Assembly (NCBI RefSeq): GCF_036194065.1
Contig: NZ_CP108095.1
Span: forward strand, 3,534,001-3,598,000
From: Streptomyces sp. NBC_00239
GTDB taxonomy: Bacteria; Actinomycetota; Actinomycetes; Streptomycetales; Streptomycetaceae
Length of the DNA stretch: 64,000 bases
Reading direction: 5' to 3'
The notes below the pieces were generated by a model. That model was not told the DNA's origin. It did no database searches and worked only from the letters and a program-made list of their open reading frames with translations. Position numbers and translations under genes: made by a program. Below, one piece after another: positions 42,662-53,679 of this stretch. The first letter of the stretch is position 1, and the number at the start of each line of letters is the position of its first letter.

Positions 42662-43528
42662 ATGAGCATCGTCGTCACCGGAGCCACCGGAGCCCTCGGC
42701 CGCCTCGTCATCCGGGAGCTGCTGGCCACCGTCCCCGCCGCCGGCATCGCCGCGGTCGTACGCGACGAGAAGAAGGCCGCGGACCTGGCCGCGCAGGGCG
42801 TGGAGCTGCGGGTGGCCGACTACGGCGACCCGGCCGCCCTCGCCGGCGCCTTCCGGGCCGGCGACCGGGTGCTGCTGATCTCCGGCAGCGAGGTCGGCCG
42901 GCGGATCCCCCAGCACACCGCCGTGATCGAGGCCGCGAAGGCGGCCGGGGTGGCCCAGCTCGCGTACACCGGGATCCTCGGCGGCCCCGAGGCCGACTTC
43001 GAGCTGGCCGCCGAGCACCGGGCCACCGAGCGGGCGGTCCTCGACTCGGGCCTGCCCCACACCTTCCTGCGCAACGGCTGGTACCACGAGAACTACACGG
43101 CCCAGCTGGGCCCGGTGCTGGCGCACGGCGCGGTGGTGGGCAGCGCCGGCGAGGGCCGGATCGCCTCCGCGGCCCGCGCCGACTACGCGGCCGCCGCGGC
43201 CGCGGTGCTGACCGGCGAGGGCCACCTGGGCCGGGCGTACGAACTCAGCGGTGACACCGCCTGGAGCCTGGCGGAGTACGCGGCCGAGGTCGCGGCCCGC
43301 TCCGGCCGGGAGGTCTCGTACGCGAACGTGTCGGCCGACGCGCACCTGTCGGTCCTGACCGGTGTCGGGGTCCCCGAGCCGATGGCCGCGATCCTCGTCG
43401 ACGTGGACGCCGCGATCGCGCGCGGGCGGCTCGCCGGCACCAGCGGGGACCTGTCCCGGCTGATCGGCCGCCCGACGACCCCGGTCACGGACGCGATCGA
43501 CGAGGCACTCACCGCGGCGGCCCTCTGA
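42662..43528 (+). CDS. NmrA-type NAD(P)H-dependent oxidoreductase (QorB-like)
   Basis: A 288-residue Rossmann protein close to the quinone oxidoreductase 2 (QorB/YtfG) group, which reduces quinones with NADPH. It starts SIVVTGATGALGRLVIREL with the GATGALGR nucleotide loop. VVRDEKKAADL follows, then the YTGILGG and HRATERAVLDSGLPHTFLRNGWYHENY segments typical of the group. The ATG at 42662 follows GGAGACAACC. It is divergent from an HxlR regulator, the common arrangement for quinone- or electrophile-induced reductases. Confidence 0.88.
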   Translation: MSIVVTGATGALGRLVIRELLATVPAAGIAAVVRDEKKAADLAAQGVELRVADYGDPAALAGAFRAGDRVLLISGSEVGRRIPQHTAVIEAAKAAGVAQLAYTGILGGPEADFELAAEHRATERAVLDSGLPHTFLRNGWYHENYTAQLGPVLAHGAVVGSAGEGRIASAARADYAAAAAAVLTGEGHLGRAYELSGDTAWSLAEYAAEVAARSGREVSYANVSADAHLSVLTGVGVPEPMAAILVDVDAAIARGRLAGTSGDLSRLIGRPTTPVTDAIDEALTAAAL

Positions 43529-43557
43529 GTGTCATGAGCATCTCGCTACTTTGGGCA

Positions 43558-43586
43558 TGACAGAAGGGCCTTCGCGGCGCTACGGT
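43558..43586 (+). promoter_or_regulatory. Possible rarD promoter
   Basis: TGACAG (43558-43563) and TACGGT (43581-43586) are 17 bases apart, about 35 bases before the rarD start. Confidence 0.45.
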
Positions 43587-43620
43587 CGTCAGGTTGGCTT
43601 GAAGTCGTCCAGGAGGGCCC

Positions 43621-44703
43621 GTGAAGTCAGGCAGCGAGCAGCGGGCAGGTTTGCTCTACGGATTCGGCGCGTACGGAATGTGGGGGCTGGTCCCCCTGTT
43701 CTGGCCACTGCTCAAGCCGTCCGGCGCGATCGAGATCCTCGCCCACCGGATGGTGTGGTCGCTCGGCTTCGTCGCCGTCGCCCTGCTGGTGATGCGGCGC
43801 TGGGGGTGGATACGCGACCTGCTGCGCCAGCCCCGCAAGCTCGCCCTGACCGCGGTCGCGGCCTCCGTGATCACCGTCAACTGGGGCGTGTACATCTGGG
43901 CGGTCAACGCGGGCCAGGTGGTCGAGGCCTCCCTCGGCTACTTCATCAACCCGCTGGTCACCATCGCGATGGGCGTCCTGATCCTCGGCGAACGACTGCG
44001 GCCCGCCCAGTGGACCGCGGTCGGCATCGGCTTCGCGGCGGTGCTCGTGCTCGCCGTCGGATACGGCCGGCCGCCGTGGATCTCGCTGGTCCTGGCCTTC
44101 TCGTTCGCCACGTACGGCCTGATCAAGAAGAAGATCAACATCGGCGGCGTGGAATCGCTGGCCGCCGAGACCGCCGTCCAGTTCCTGCCCGCCCTGGGCT
44201 ACCTGCTGTGGCTGGGCTCCACCGGCGAGTCCACCTTCACCAGCCAGGGCGGCGGGCACCTGGCCCTGCTCGCCGCGACCGGCATCGTCACGGCCGTGCC
44301 GCTGGTCTGCTTCGGGGCGGCCGCGATCCGGGTGCCGCTGTCCACGCTGGGCCTGCTCCAGTACCTCGCCCCGGTCTTCCAGTTCGCCCTGGGCGTCGTC
44401 TACTTCCACGAGGCGATGCCGCCGGAGCGGTGGGCGGGCTTCGGCCTGGTCTGGGCCGCGCTGGTACTGCTCACCTGGGACGCCCTGCGCACGGCCCGGC
44501 GGAACCGCGCGGCGGCCGCCGCCCTCGCGGCCCGAACGGCGGACACCGCCGGGGCCGGGGCCACCGCAGCCACAGCCACCGGAGCCGTCACGGGCGAAGC
44601 CGCCGCCGGAACCGCGACTCAAGCCGTGGCCGAAACCGCGTCGACGGGTGTCGCCGCACCCGGAAGCGGGACCTCCGTGTCCGCCGCCCGGGAACCCGCG
44701 TAA
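43621..44703 (+). CDS. rarD: RarD-type EamA transporter
   Basis: A 360-residue membrane protein of the RarD branch of the drug/metabolite transporter superfamily, with about ten helices in two EamA halves. The segments GLLYGFGAYGMWGLVPLFWPLLK, EILAHRMVWSLGFV, NWGVYIWAVNAGQVVEASLGYFINPL and GLLQYLAPVFQFALGV are diagnostic. The GTG at 43621 has GGAGGG upstream. The last 70 residues are an Ala/Thr/Gly-rich hydrophilic tail of low complexity. The substrate is unknown; the chloramphenicol link of the family name is not proof of drug transport. Confidence 0.92.
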   Translation: MKSGSEQRAGLLYGFGAYGMWGLVPLFWPLLKPSGAIEILAHRMVWSLGFVAVALLVMRRWGWIRDLLRQPRKLALTAVAASVITVNWGVYIWAVNAGQVVEASLGYFINPLVTIAMGVLILGERLRPAQWTAVGIGFAAVLVLAVGYGRPPWISLVLAFSFATYGLIKKKINIGGVESLAAETAVQFLPALGYLLWLGSTGESTFTSQGGGHLALLAATGIVTAVPLVCFGAAAIRVPLSTLGLLQYLAPVFQFALGVVYFHEAMPPERWAGFGLVWAALVLLTWDALRTARRNRAAAAALAARTADTAGAGATAATATGAVTGEAAAGTATQAVAETASTGVAAPGSGTSVSAAREPA

Positions 44704-44722
44704 CCACCCCATATACCCCAGC

Positions 44723-44754
44723 AGTCGCCCGCACCCCCAGGGGTGCGGGCGACT
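44723..44754 (+). terminator. Terminator after rarD
   Basis: AGTCGCCCGCACCCC (44723-44737) pairs perfectly with GGGGTGCGGGCGACT (44740-44754), a 15-bp stem with a two-base connector, followed by GTCCGTTTG. Confidence 0.85.
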
Positions 44755-44794
44755 GTCCGTTTGACGAACAAGGCTGACCGGATTCCGCTCTTGA

Positions 44795-46608
<1,814 letters not shown>

Positions 46609-46616
46609 GGTGATCT

Positions 46617-46820
46617 TCAATTCCCGAACCGCTCCTGGAAGTAGCCCCAGTGGTCCGCGAACTCCTCGACACCGGTGAGGAAACTGCGCCGGTCCTCGTC
46701 AAGTTCGCGCTCGGTGACCTCGGTGATCAGCGCGGTGACGGTCGTCCCCAGCGCCGCCGCACGCGCCTTGAGGCGGTCGTGGAACTCTTCGTCCAGGCGG
46801 ATGGTGACGTGTCTCGACAT
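46617..46820 (-). CDS. Ribbon-helix-helix antitoxin/regulator
   Basis: A 67-residue protein starting MSRHVTIRLDEEFHDRLK, a ribbon-helix-helix DNA-binding fold (beta strand residues 3-9, helices 10-45). The C-terminal part, ending FADHWGYFQERFGN, would bind the partner. It lies upstream of the Fic-like gene, with the stop next to or overlapping the partner start, the usual type II toxin-antitoxin order. A 20-bp palindrome lies nine bases upstream of the start, suiting autorepression. Confidence 0.85.
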   Translation of the reverse strand: MSRHVTIRLDEEFHDRLKARAAALGTTVTALITEVTERELDEDRRSFLTGVEEFADHWGYFQERFGN

Positions 46821-46829
46821 GACGTCACC

Positions 46830-46849
46830 GTACAGCGGGCGCGCTGTAC
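46830..46849 (-). promoter_or_regulatory. Operator of the toxin-antitoxin pair
   Basis: GTACAGCG-N4-CGCTGTAC, a perfect 20-bp palindrome, ends nine bases before the antitoxin start. A second palindrome, TGACGTCA, lies at the start codon. Placement suggests binding by the ribbon-helix-helix protein. Confidence 0.6.
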
Positions 46850-46917
46850 GCAGGACCGGAACGGCGCCGGGGTGGCCGGGGACACACTGCCCCGGGCCAC
46901 CCCCGCGCCGCGCCGGG

Positions 46918-48189
46918 TCACTTGGCGGAGTCGGCCGCCTTCACGAGTGCGTCCTTGGTGACGGCGCCGACGTAGACGGTGCCGTCGTCCGTGATCAGCG
47001 CGTTGACCAGGCGGGTCGAGAAGACCCGGCCCTCGCCGAACTTCCCGGAGACCTTGTCGCCGAGCGCGTCCAGGAACTGCTGGGCCTCCTTGGGGACGTC
47101 CTTGCTCTCCTCGACCGCGTTCAGGCCCTTGCCGCCCGGCACCTGGATCCGCGCGACGGACGCCCAGCCCTCGCCGAGGACCTTCACGTCCTTGGGGCCC
47201 TCGCCGGCCGCGCCGCCGGCGATGCCGCCCAGGCCCGGCAGGGAGTCGAGCATGCCCGGGCCCGTCCACTCCTCGTGGCCGGCGCCGTCGCCCTCCTCGC
47301 CGCCCTCGGTCACCTCGGCGCCCTTGGGCGGGGTGAAGGCGAAGGTGTCCGCGGCCGGCTTGCCGAAGTCGACCTTGGTGAAGCCCGCGTCCACGATCGG
47401 CTTGCCGCCGCCGGACGACAGCAGCCGGAAGCGCAGCGGCACGCCGTTCTTCGCGTCCACCGCGATCTGTACGGAGCCGACGGTGGAGCCGCTCTGCTTG
47501 GGCGTCAGGACCAGCTGGTAGGCGTCCCGGCCGGCCACCTGCGCGGTGTCGCCGACGCTCACGGTGGTGGTCGTGCCGGCGGCCTTCAGCACCTCCTGGG
47601 CGAGCTGCTGCGGGGTGCCCGGCATCCGGTCGGCGGTCTTCTTCTCCGCCCGGTGTTCCGGGGCGCCGTCCTGGCGCTCGTGGAAGACCTGGTTCGACTT
47701 GCTGTCCCAGCCCCACACGTCGCGGCCGTTGTGGACGAGGCTGTACTGGTCCTTGCCGTCCAGGAAGGTGAGCTTCTGGCGGTCCGGGCCGTCGGCCGCG
47801 ACCCGGATGGTGTGGGTGCCGGTGGCCAGCTCGGTGAGCTTCTGCTCGGGGCTCGCGGAGCCGGAGCCGCCGGCGCCCGACCCGCCGCCCAGGCCGCCGA
47901 GCAGACCGCCCGCCAGGGACGGCAGGCCCAGGTCCGTGCTGATCTTCGCGGTGCCCGACAGCTGCTCCACGTCCGAGGCGGCGATCTTCTCGATGAGCTG
48001 CTGCGCGGTGACCTTGGGGAGGTCGGGGCCGCCGGCGTTGGCCAGGGCCGGGACGGCCGCGATGGTCGCCGCGGCCACACCCGCGACCGCGATCGGTACG
48101 ACGTACCGTGCTGCCTTGCGGCGGCCCGCGCGGAGGTCTGCGACCGCTTCGGGGCCGTCGACCGGAGTCTGTGCGTCGTTCGGTGCCAT
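46918..48189 (-). CDS. LolA/DUF2092-like membrane-anchored envelope protein
   Basis: A 423-residue protein with a short cytoplasmic N-terminus (about 30 residues, Arg/Lys-rich), one hydrophobic segment (YVVPIAVAGVAAATIAAVPALA, written in part) and a large extracytoplasmic domain. That domain has a LolA/RseB-like beta fold: residues about 60-330 include KLTFLDGKDQYSLVHNGRDVW and QLVLTPKQSGSTVGSVQIAV. A Gly/Ser-rich loop lies near residue 105. The role may be lipid or lipoprotein binding, or signalling to an anti-sigma system; the sequence does not decide. The ATG at 48189 has GTAGGG upstream. Confidence 0.75.
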   Translation of the reverse strand: MAPNDAQTPVDGPEAVADLRAGRRKAARYVVPIAVAGVAAATIAAVPALANAGGPDLPKVTAQQLIEKIAASDVEQLSGTAKISTDLGLPSLAGGLLGGLGGGSGAGGSGSASPEQKLTELATGTHTIRVAADGPDRQKLTFLDGKDQYSLVHNGRDVWGWDSKSNQVFHERQDGAPEHRAEKKTADRMPGTPQQLAQEVLKAAGTTTTVSVGDTAQVAGRDAYQLVLTPKQSGSTVGSVQIAVDAKNGVPLRFRLLSSGGGKPIVDAGFTKVDFGKPAADTFAFTPPKGAEVTEGGEEGDGAGHEEWTGPGMLDSLPGLGGIAGGAAGEGPKDVKVLGEGWASVARIQVPGGKGLNAVEESKDVPKEAQQFLDALGDKVSGKFGEGRVFSTRLVNALITDDGTVYVGAVTKDALVKAADSAK

Positions 48190-48478
48190 GTCTGCTGCCC
48201 TACCTCTGTGTACGGCGGCGCCTGCCCGTATGTACGTGTGCGTGTGCACGTCCACCCCGCGCCGCCTGCTTCACCCGATGTGGTGGGGATGGTGTGGTTC
48301 CATCTGACCAAATCGGGCGCGGCAAAGCGTCAGACCGCGGAATCAACTCCGCGTACTACGCAGGGATGACAACCAACACCCCCAGCTCCCCCATCCCGTA
48401 GGGGAAACCCCACCCCCAAAGGCCCACCCCGGGCCTCGCCGGCCCTTGAGGCGAACCTCAGCCCGAGCGGGCCATCTT

Positions 48479-48590
48479 CAGCCTCGCCGGCGTTTGAGGC
48501 GCGGGGTTTGAGGCGGAGCCCCAAGAGCAACCCGGCTCCGCCGGGCACCGGGCTCCGCCCGGACCCGCGCCTCAAACGCCGGCGAGGCTG
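48479..48590. repeat. Dispersed inverted-repeat element, copy B
   Basis: Two perfect 26-bp arms (48479-48504 and 48565-48590), identical to those at 36095-36208, flank a 60-base spacer. The spacer is nearly the reverse complement of that in copy A, so the two copies are inverted relative to each other. The 48190-48478 stretch upstream holds no gene. Confidence 0.9.
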
Positions 48591-48824
48591 GGAGTTGCCC
48601 CTCGGCCAGCCGGCGAGGCTGGGAGTTGCCACCCGGGCAGCCGGCGAAGCTGAAGGCGGCGCCAGGTCAGCCGGCGAGGCTGAAGGTGGCGCAGGGTCAG
48701 ACGGCGAGGCTGGGAGTTGCCCCTCGGCCAGCCGGCGAGGCTGGGAGTTGTCACCCGGGCAGCCGGCGAGGCTGAAGGCGGCGCCAGGTCAGCCGGCGAG
48801 GCTGAAGGTGGCGCAGGGTCAGAC
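48581..48824. repeat. 122-bp tandem duplication built of ~30-bp subunits
   Basis: GGCGAGGCTGGGAGTTGCCC occurs at 48581 and again at 48703, and the following bases repeat with the same 122-base offset. Within each copy GGCGAGGCTG recurs about every 30 bases (48581, 48612, 48673, 48704, 48734, 48765, 48795), one unit altered to GGCGAAGCTG near 48643. The units derive from the right arm of the adjoining dispersed element. No gene is present. Confidence 0.85.
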
Positions 48825-48861
48825 GGCGGAGCCGGGGGGCAGCCGGTCGGGCGGGGGGGGT

Positions 48862-49872
48862 TCAGCCGGCTCGGTGGACTACGGCGTCGCAGAGTTCCAC
48901 GAGCGCGGACTTGGCGAAGCACTCGGGGAGCGGGGCCAGCGCAGCACGCGCCTCCTGCGCATAGCGGACCGTGTCCCGCCGGGCCATGTCCAGCGCCGGA
49001 TGCACCCGCAGCCGCGCCAGCGCCTCCGCGTGCCGCGCATCGTCGGTCAGGTCCCCGTCGAGGAGTTCGAGGAGTTCGAGGTCCTCGGCCCGGCCGTCCC
49101 GCTCCGCGATCTCGCGCAGCCGCAGCACCGGCAGCGTGGGGATGCCCTCGCGCAGGTCGGTGCCGGGGGTCTTGCCGGACTCGTGCGAGTCGGAGGCGAT
49201 GTCCAGGACGTCGTCGGCCAGCTGGAAGGCGACGCCGAGCCGCTCGCCGTACTGGGTGAGGACGTCGACGACGCCCTCGTCGGCGCCGGCCATCATCGCG
49301 CCGAACCGGCAGGAGACGGCGACCAGGGAGCCGGTCTTGCCCGCCATCACGTCGAGGTAGTGCTCGACCGGGTCGCGACCGTCGCGCGGGCCGGCGGTCT
49401 CCAGGATCTGGCCGGTGACGAGCCGTTCGAAGGCCTCGGCCTGGATGCGGACGGCCTCCGGGCCGAGGTCGGCCAGGATGTGCGAGGCGCGCGCGAAGAG
49501 GAAGTCGCCGGTCAGGACGGCGACGGAGTTGCCCCAGCGGGTGTTGGCGCTGGGCACCCCGCGCCGCACGTCGGCCTCGTCCATGACGTCGTCGTGGTAC
49601 AGCGTCGCCAGGTGCGTGAGCTCCACCACGACGGCGGAGGGCACGATCCTGGGCGCGTACGGGTCGCCGAACCGGGCCGCGAGCATCACCAGCAGCGGCC
49701 GGAAGCGCTTGCCGCCGGCGCGGATCAGGTGCTGGGCCGCCTCCGTGATGAAGGGGACCTCGCTCTTGGTGGCTTCGAGCAGACCCTCCTCGACGGCGGC
49801 CAGTCCGGCCTGGACATCGGTCTCAAGAGCCTGGTCCCGCACGCTCAGTCCGAACGGCCCGACGACGGTCAC
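48862..49872 (-). CDS. Long-chain polyprenyl diphosphate synthase
   Basis: All-trans polyprenyl synthase of 336 residues that elongates allylic diphosphates with isopentenyl diphosphate. The first Asp-rich motif is DDVMD (94-98), with LYH upstream where chain length is set, and the second is DDVLD (220-224). GGKRFRPLL and GKTGSLVA are further signatures. In menaquinone-using Streptomyces the product is probably the octa- or nonaprenyl side chain; chain length cannot be read safely. The GTG/ATG start at 49872 gives MTVVGPFGLSVRD. It lies between the two complex I loci and is divergent from a peptide transporter. Confidence 0.93.
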   Translation of the reverse strand: MTVVGPFGLSVRDQALETDVQAGLAAVEEGLLEATKSEVPFITEAAQHLIRAGGKRFRPLLVMLAARFGDPYAPRIVPSAVVVELTHLATLYHDDVMDEADVRRGVPSANTRWGNSVAVLTGDFLFARASHILADLGPEAVRIQAEAFERLVTGQILETAGPRDGRDPVEHYLDVMAGKTGSLVAVSCRFGAMMAGADEGVVDVLTQYGERLGVAFQLADDVLDIASDSHESGKTPGTDLREGIPTLPVLRLREIAERDGRAEDLELLELLDGDLTDDARHAEALARLRVHPALDMARRDTVRYAQEARAALAPLPECFAKSALVELCDAVVHRAG

Positions 49873-50050
49873 GAGGGGTACTCCTGTCTGCTGACGATCA
49901 CACGGATTGTCGATGTGTCGCTGCCATCACTCAAGGCAGCGTATCCGGTCCATTTTCGATCACCGAGAGCACCCGGGCGCCACCTCCCGCGCAATGCCCG
50001 AACAGCCCCGGTATGTTCATGGGCAGCCCATAAATACGGGAGAGAGAGTT

Positions 50051-51577
50051 TTGTCCAGAATTACGACCGACCTACAGCCCGGTGAACCGGAGCCGGATCC
50101 GGCGGCGGACCAGCCGCCGGCGGCCGACGACCACGCCTTCCTCGGGCACCCCCGGGGCCTGGCGACCCTCTCCGGGCTGGAGGTCTGGGAGCGGTTCTCG
50201 TTCCTCGGCATGCAGGCCATCCTCGTCCTCTACTTCGCGGACACCGTCGCACACGGCGGGCTGGGGATGTCTCCCGGAACCGCGGCCTCCGTAGCGGCGG
50301 CCTACGGAACCATGGTCTACCTCGTGTCCGTCGCCGGCGGCTGGCTCGCCGACCGGATCCTCGGCTCGTACCGCGCCGTCCTCTGGGGCGGCGTCCTGAT
50401 CGCCTGCGGCCACTACACGATGGCCGTGCCGAGCGCCGCCGCCACCTGGGCCGGCCTCGGCCTGATCAGCGCCGGCACCGGCCTGCTCAAGCCCAACGTC
50501 GCCACCATGGTCGGCAAGCTGTACCGCACCGACGACGACCGCCGGGACGCCGGCTTCGCCCTCTACTACATGGGCATCAACATCGGCGCCTTCGCGGGCC
50601 CGCTGATCACCGGCTGGCTCGGCGACCACAAGGGCTGGCACTGGGGCTTCTCCGCGGCCGCCGTCGGCATGACGGCCGGCCTGGTCCAGTACGTGGCCGG
50701 CCGCCGCCACCTCGCCGGGCGCAAGCACTCCGCCGAGTTCGCGCTCGCCCCGGACGCCATGCGGCGCGCCGTCCGGCTGATCGTCGGCGGGCTGCTGGCC
50801 CTCGCGGTGCTGTGCGGGCTGCTGGCCGCCGCCGGCTGGCTGACCATGGACCGGTTCGTGGACGTGCTCACCCTCGTCTCGGTGATCGCCCCGGTCGCGT
50901 ACTTCACGGTGATGTTCCGCAGCCCCCGGGTGACTCCCGAGGAGCGCGGCCGGCTGCGCCCGTACGTGGTGCTCTTCCTCGCCTCCGTCGCCTTCAACTT
51001 CATCCTCTTCCAGGCGTACTCGACGATGATGCTGCTCGCCTCGACGAACGCCCGGACCACGATCCTCGGCTTCGACTTCCCGGCGAGCTGGTACGCCTCC
51101 GCGCTCGGCGCGTTCGAGGTGGCGCTCGCCCCGGTGGTCGCGGCCGTCTGGGCGCGGATGGGCCCGCGCCAGCCGCACGCCTCCAACAAGATCGCCATCG
51201 GCGTGATCCTCGGCGGCCTGTCGTTCCTGCTGATGGTCCTGCCCACCTCGGGGCACCCCGACGACTCGTACACGATGGCGGCCTGGTGGATCGTCGGCTC
51301 GTACCTGCTGCTCGGCCTCGGCGACATCCTGCTGGAGACCTCGGGCATGTCGGCGACGACCAAGCTGGCGCCCAAGGCCTTCGGCAGCCAGACCATGGCC
51401 CTGTGGTTCCTCTCGCTGGCCCTCGCGAACGGCATCCAGGCCCAGGTCGTGAAGCTCTACGGCGAGGTCTCCACGCCCGCCTACTTCGGCGTCAACGGCG
51501 CCATCGCGATCGCCGCCGGCCTGGCCGTCATCGCCCTCGCGCCGTGGCTGCGGCGCACGATGCACCCCGTCCACTGA
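50051..51577 (+). CDS. Proton-coupled oligopeptide transporter (POT/PTR2 family)
   Basis: Di/tripeptide-proton symporter of the cytoplasmic membrane, 508 residues, 14 predicted helices. The helix 1 signature GHPRGLATLSGLEVWERFSFLGMQAILVLYF holds the conserved ERF motif, where the family has ExxER. The PTR2 pattern GGWLADRILGSYRAVLWGG and FALYYMGINIGAFAGPLITG follow. The TTG at 50051 is chosen because GGGAGAGAG lies upstream; an ATG at 49994 has no ribosome-binding site. Its downstream neighbour, 28 bases away, is a CocE-type hydrolase on the same strand. Confidence 0.93.
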   Translation: MSRITTDLQPGEPEPDPAADQPPAADDHAFLGHPRGLATLSGLEVWERFSFLGMQAILVLYFADTVAHGGLGMSPGTAASVAAAYGTMVYLVSVAGGWLADRILGSYRAVLWGGVLIACGHYTMAVPSAAATWAGLGLISAGTGLLKPNVATMVGKLYRTDDDRRDAGFALYYMGINIGAFAGPLITGWLGDHKGWHWGFSAAAVGMTAGLVQYVAGRRHLAGRKHSAEFALAPDAMRRAVRLIVGGLLALAVLCGLLAAAGWLTMDRFVDVLTLVSVIAPVAYFTVMFRSPRVTPEERGRLRPYVVLFLASVAFNFILFQAYSTMMLLASTNARTTILGFDFPASWYASALGAFEVALAPVVAAVWARMGPRQPHASNKIAIGVILGGLSFLLMVLPTSGHPDDSYTMAAWWIVGSYLLLGLGDILLETSGMSATTKLAPKAFGSQTMALWFLSLALANGIQAQVVKLYGEVSTPAYFGVNGAIAIAAGLAVIALAPWLRRTMHPVH

Positions 51578-51605
51578 GGACCCGTCCACCGACAAGGCGC
51601 CGACG

Positions 51606-53609
51606 ATGATCATCCGTACCGCGTTCCCGTACGAGACCACCCACGACGACGTCCGCATCCCCATGCCCGACGGGGCCCGGCTGTACGCGCGGATCTGGCG
51701 GCCGCTGACGGACGAACCCGTTCCCGCGCTGCTGGAGTACCTGCCGTACCGGCTGACCGACTGGACCGCGCCCCGCGACGCGCAGCGCCACCCCTGGTAC
51801 GCCGGCCACGGCTACGCCTCCGTGCGCGTCGACGTGCGCGGGCACGGCAACAGCGAAGGCCGCCCCGGCGACGAGTACGACGCCCGGGAACTCGCCGACG
51901 GCGTCGCGGTCGTGGAGTGGCTGGCGGCGCAGCCCTGGTGCACGGGCTCCGTCGGCATGTTCGGCATCTCCTGGGGCGGCTTCAACTCCCTCCAGATCGC
52001 CGCCCTGGCCCCCGAGCCGCTGAAGGCCGTCGTGACGGTCTGCTCCACCGACGACCGCTACGACAACGACGTGCACTACATGGGCGGGTCGGTGCTGGCC
52101 GTCGACATGCACGCGTGGGCGGCGACGATGCTGGCCTTCGCGGCCCGGCCGCCGGACCCGCGCCACGTCGGCGACGGCTGGCGGGAGCAGTGGCTGGCGC
52201 GGCTGGACGCCGTCGAGCCGCTCGTCGACACCTGGCTGGCCCACCAGACCCGCGACGCCTACTGGAAGCACGGCAGCGTCTGCGAGGACTACGCCGCGAT
52301 CGGCGCCGCGGTGCTGGCCGTGGGCGGCTGGCACGACCCGTACCGGGACACCGTCCTGCGGCTGGTCGAGCACCTGCCGAAGGACCGGGTGCGCGGGCTG
52401 ATCGGCCCCTGGTCGCACCAGTACCCGGACCGCGGGCTGCCGCCGGGCCCGGCGATCGGCTTCCTCCAGGAGACCCTGCGCTGGTGGGACCACTGGCTGA
52501 AGGGCGAGGACACCGGGGTGCTGGCCGAGCCGCTGCTGCGGTCCTGGATCAGCGACCCGCACCCGCCCGCGACCAGCTACGCCGAGCTGCCCGGCCGCTG
52601 GGTCGGCGACGACGCCTGGCCCTCCCCCGCGGTCACCCCGGTCCGGTACGCGCTCCAGGGCCCGCCCGTCGTCGTCGCCTCGCCGCAGCACACCGGGGTG
52701 GACGCGGGCCGCTTCTTCCCCTTCGGCAACGACGCCGACCTGCCGCCCGACCAGCGCGAGGAGGACGCCAGGTCGGCGTGTTTCGAGTTCCCGGTCACGG
52801 ACGCCCCGGTGGAGGTGCTGGGACGGCCCCGGGTGACGGTCCGGCTGCGGATGGACGTGCCGCACGGCCAGGTGATCGCCCGGCTCTGCGACGTCGCCCC
52901 CGACGGGTCGTCCACGCTCGTCACCCGTGGCGCGCTCAACCTGTCCGCCCGGGAGGGCCGCGACCGGGCGCGGTCCTGGCCGCCCGGCGCCGTCCAGGAC
53001 GTCTCCTTCGAGCTCAACGGCATCGGGCACGCCTTCCCGCCCGGCCACCGGATCCGGCTCGCGCTGTCCTCCGCGTACTGGCCGTGGATCTGGCCGCGGC
53101 CCGGCTCCGAGGCCGGCTGGACCGTGGACCCGGCCGGCAGCTCCCTGGACCTGCCGGTGCGCGATCCGGCGGCCGGCCCCGGACCCGGCACCCCTTTCGA
53201 GCCGCCCGAGCAGTCCGCACCGCTGGGCGTGTCCTTCCCGGAGACCCTGGACGAGCCGCGCCCCGAACGGCTGGTCGTACGGGACGTGGCGCGCGGGGTG
53301 TGGCGGCTGGAGGTCGACCCCCGGTACGGCGGCACCCGGGTCTACCCGGACGGGCTGGAGTTCTCCGAGGACGCGCTGGAGACCTACACGATCCAGGAGG
53401 CCGACCCGCTGTCGGCGCGGACCCGGTCCGAGTGGCGGATCCGGCTGCACCGGCCGGACCTGGGCTGGGACACGCGGATCGAGACCCGTTCGGAGATCGG
53501 CTGCGACGAGGGGGCGTTCCTCACCTCGAACGAGCTGGTCTGCCGGGACGGCGAGGAGGTCGTCTTCCACCGCACCTGGGAGCGCCGGATCCCCCGCGAG
53601 GCGGGCTGA
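51606..53609 (+). CDS. CocE/NonD family hydrolase
   Basis: Alpha/beta hydrolase of 667 residues. The N-terminal catalytic domain carries the nucleophile Ser122 in GISWGG, with Asp and His likely in GGWHDPYRDT and GPWSHQYPDRG. The C-terminal X-Pro dipeptidyl-peptidase-like jelly-roll domain (about 410-660) includes GALNLSAREG and FPPGHRIRLALSSAYWPWIWP. Members cleave esters or acyl-peptide bonds. No signal peptide, so cytosolic. The position just after a peptide transporter suggests a peptidase role on imported peptides, which is inference. The ATG at 51606 is chosen. Confidence 0.88.
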   Translation: MIIRTAFPYETTHDDVRIPMPDGARLYARIWRPLTDEPVPALLEYLPYRLTDWTAPRDAQRHPWYAGHGYASVRVDVRGHGNSEGRPGDEYDARELADGVAVVEWLAAQPWCTGSVGMFGISWGGFNSLQIAALAPEPLKAVVTVCSTDDRYDNDVHYMGGSVLAVDMHAWAATMLAFAARPPDPRHVGDGWREQWLARLDAVEPLVDTWLAHQTRDAYWKHGSVCEDYAAIGAAVLAVGGWHDPYRDTVLRLVEHLPKDRVRGLIGPWSHQYPDRGLPPGPAIGFLQETLRWWDHWLKGEDTGVLAEPLLRSWISDPHPPATSYAELPGRWVGDDAWPSPAVTPVRYALQGPPVVVASPQHTGVDAGRFFPFGNDADLPPDQREEDARSACFEFPVTDAPVEVLGRPRVTVRLRMDVPHGQVIARLCDVAPDGSSTLVTRGALNLSAREGRDRARSWPPGAVQDVSFELNGIGHAFPPGHRIRLALSSAYWPWIWPRPGSEAGWTVDPAGSSLDLPVRDPAAGPGPGTPFEPPEQSAPLGVSFPETLDEPRPERLVVRDVARGVWRLEVDPRYGGTRVYPDGLEFSEDALETYTIQEADPLSARTRSEWRIRLHRPDLGWDTRIETRSEIGCDEGAFLTSNELVCRDGEEVVFHRTWERRIPREAG

Positions 53610-53679
53610 CGCGGGCGCGGGCGGGCCGACACGGGCGTGGGCTGACGCGGCCGGGGCGGGGCTTCCCGCTCCGGCCCCA

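Noticed and set aside
48368..48403. Eleven-codon frame MTTNTPSSPIP near the repeats
   Set aside because: Too short, no properly spaced ribosome-binding site and no reason to expect a peptide gene.
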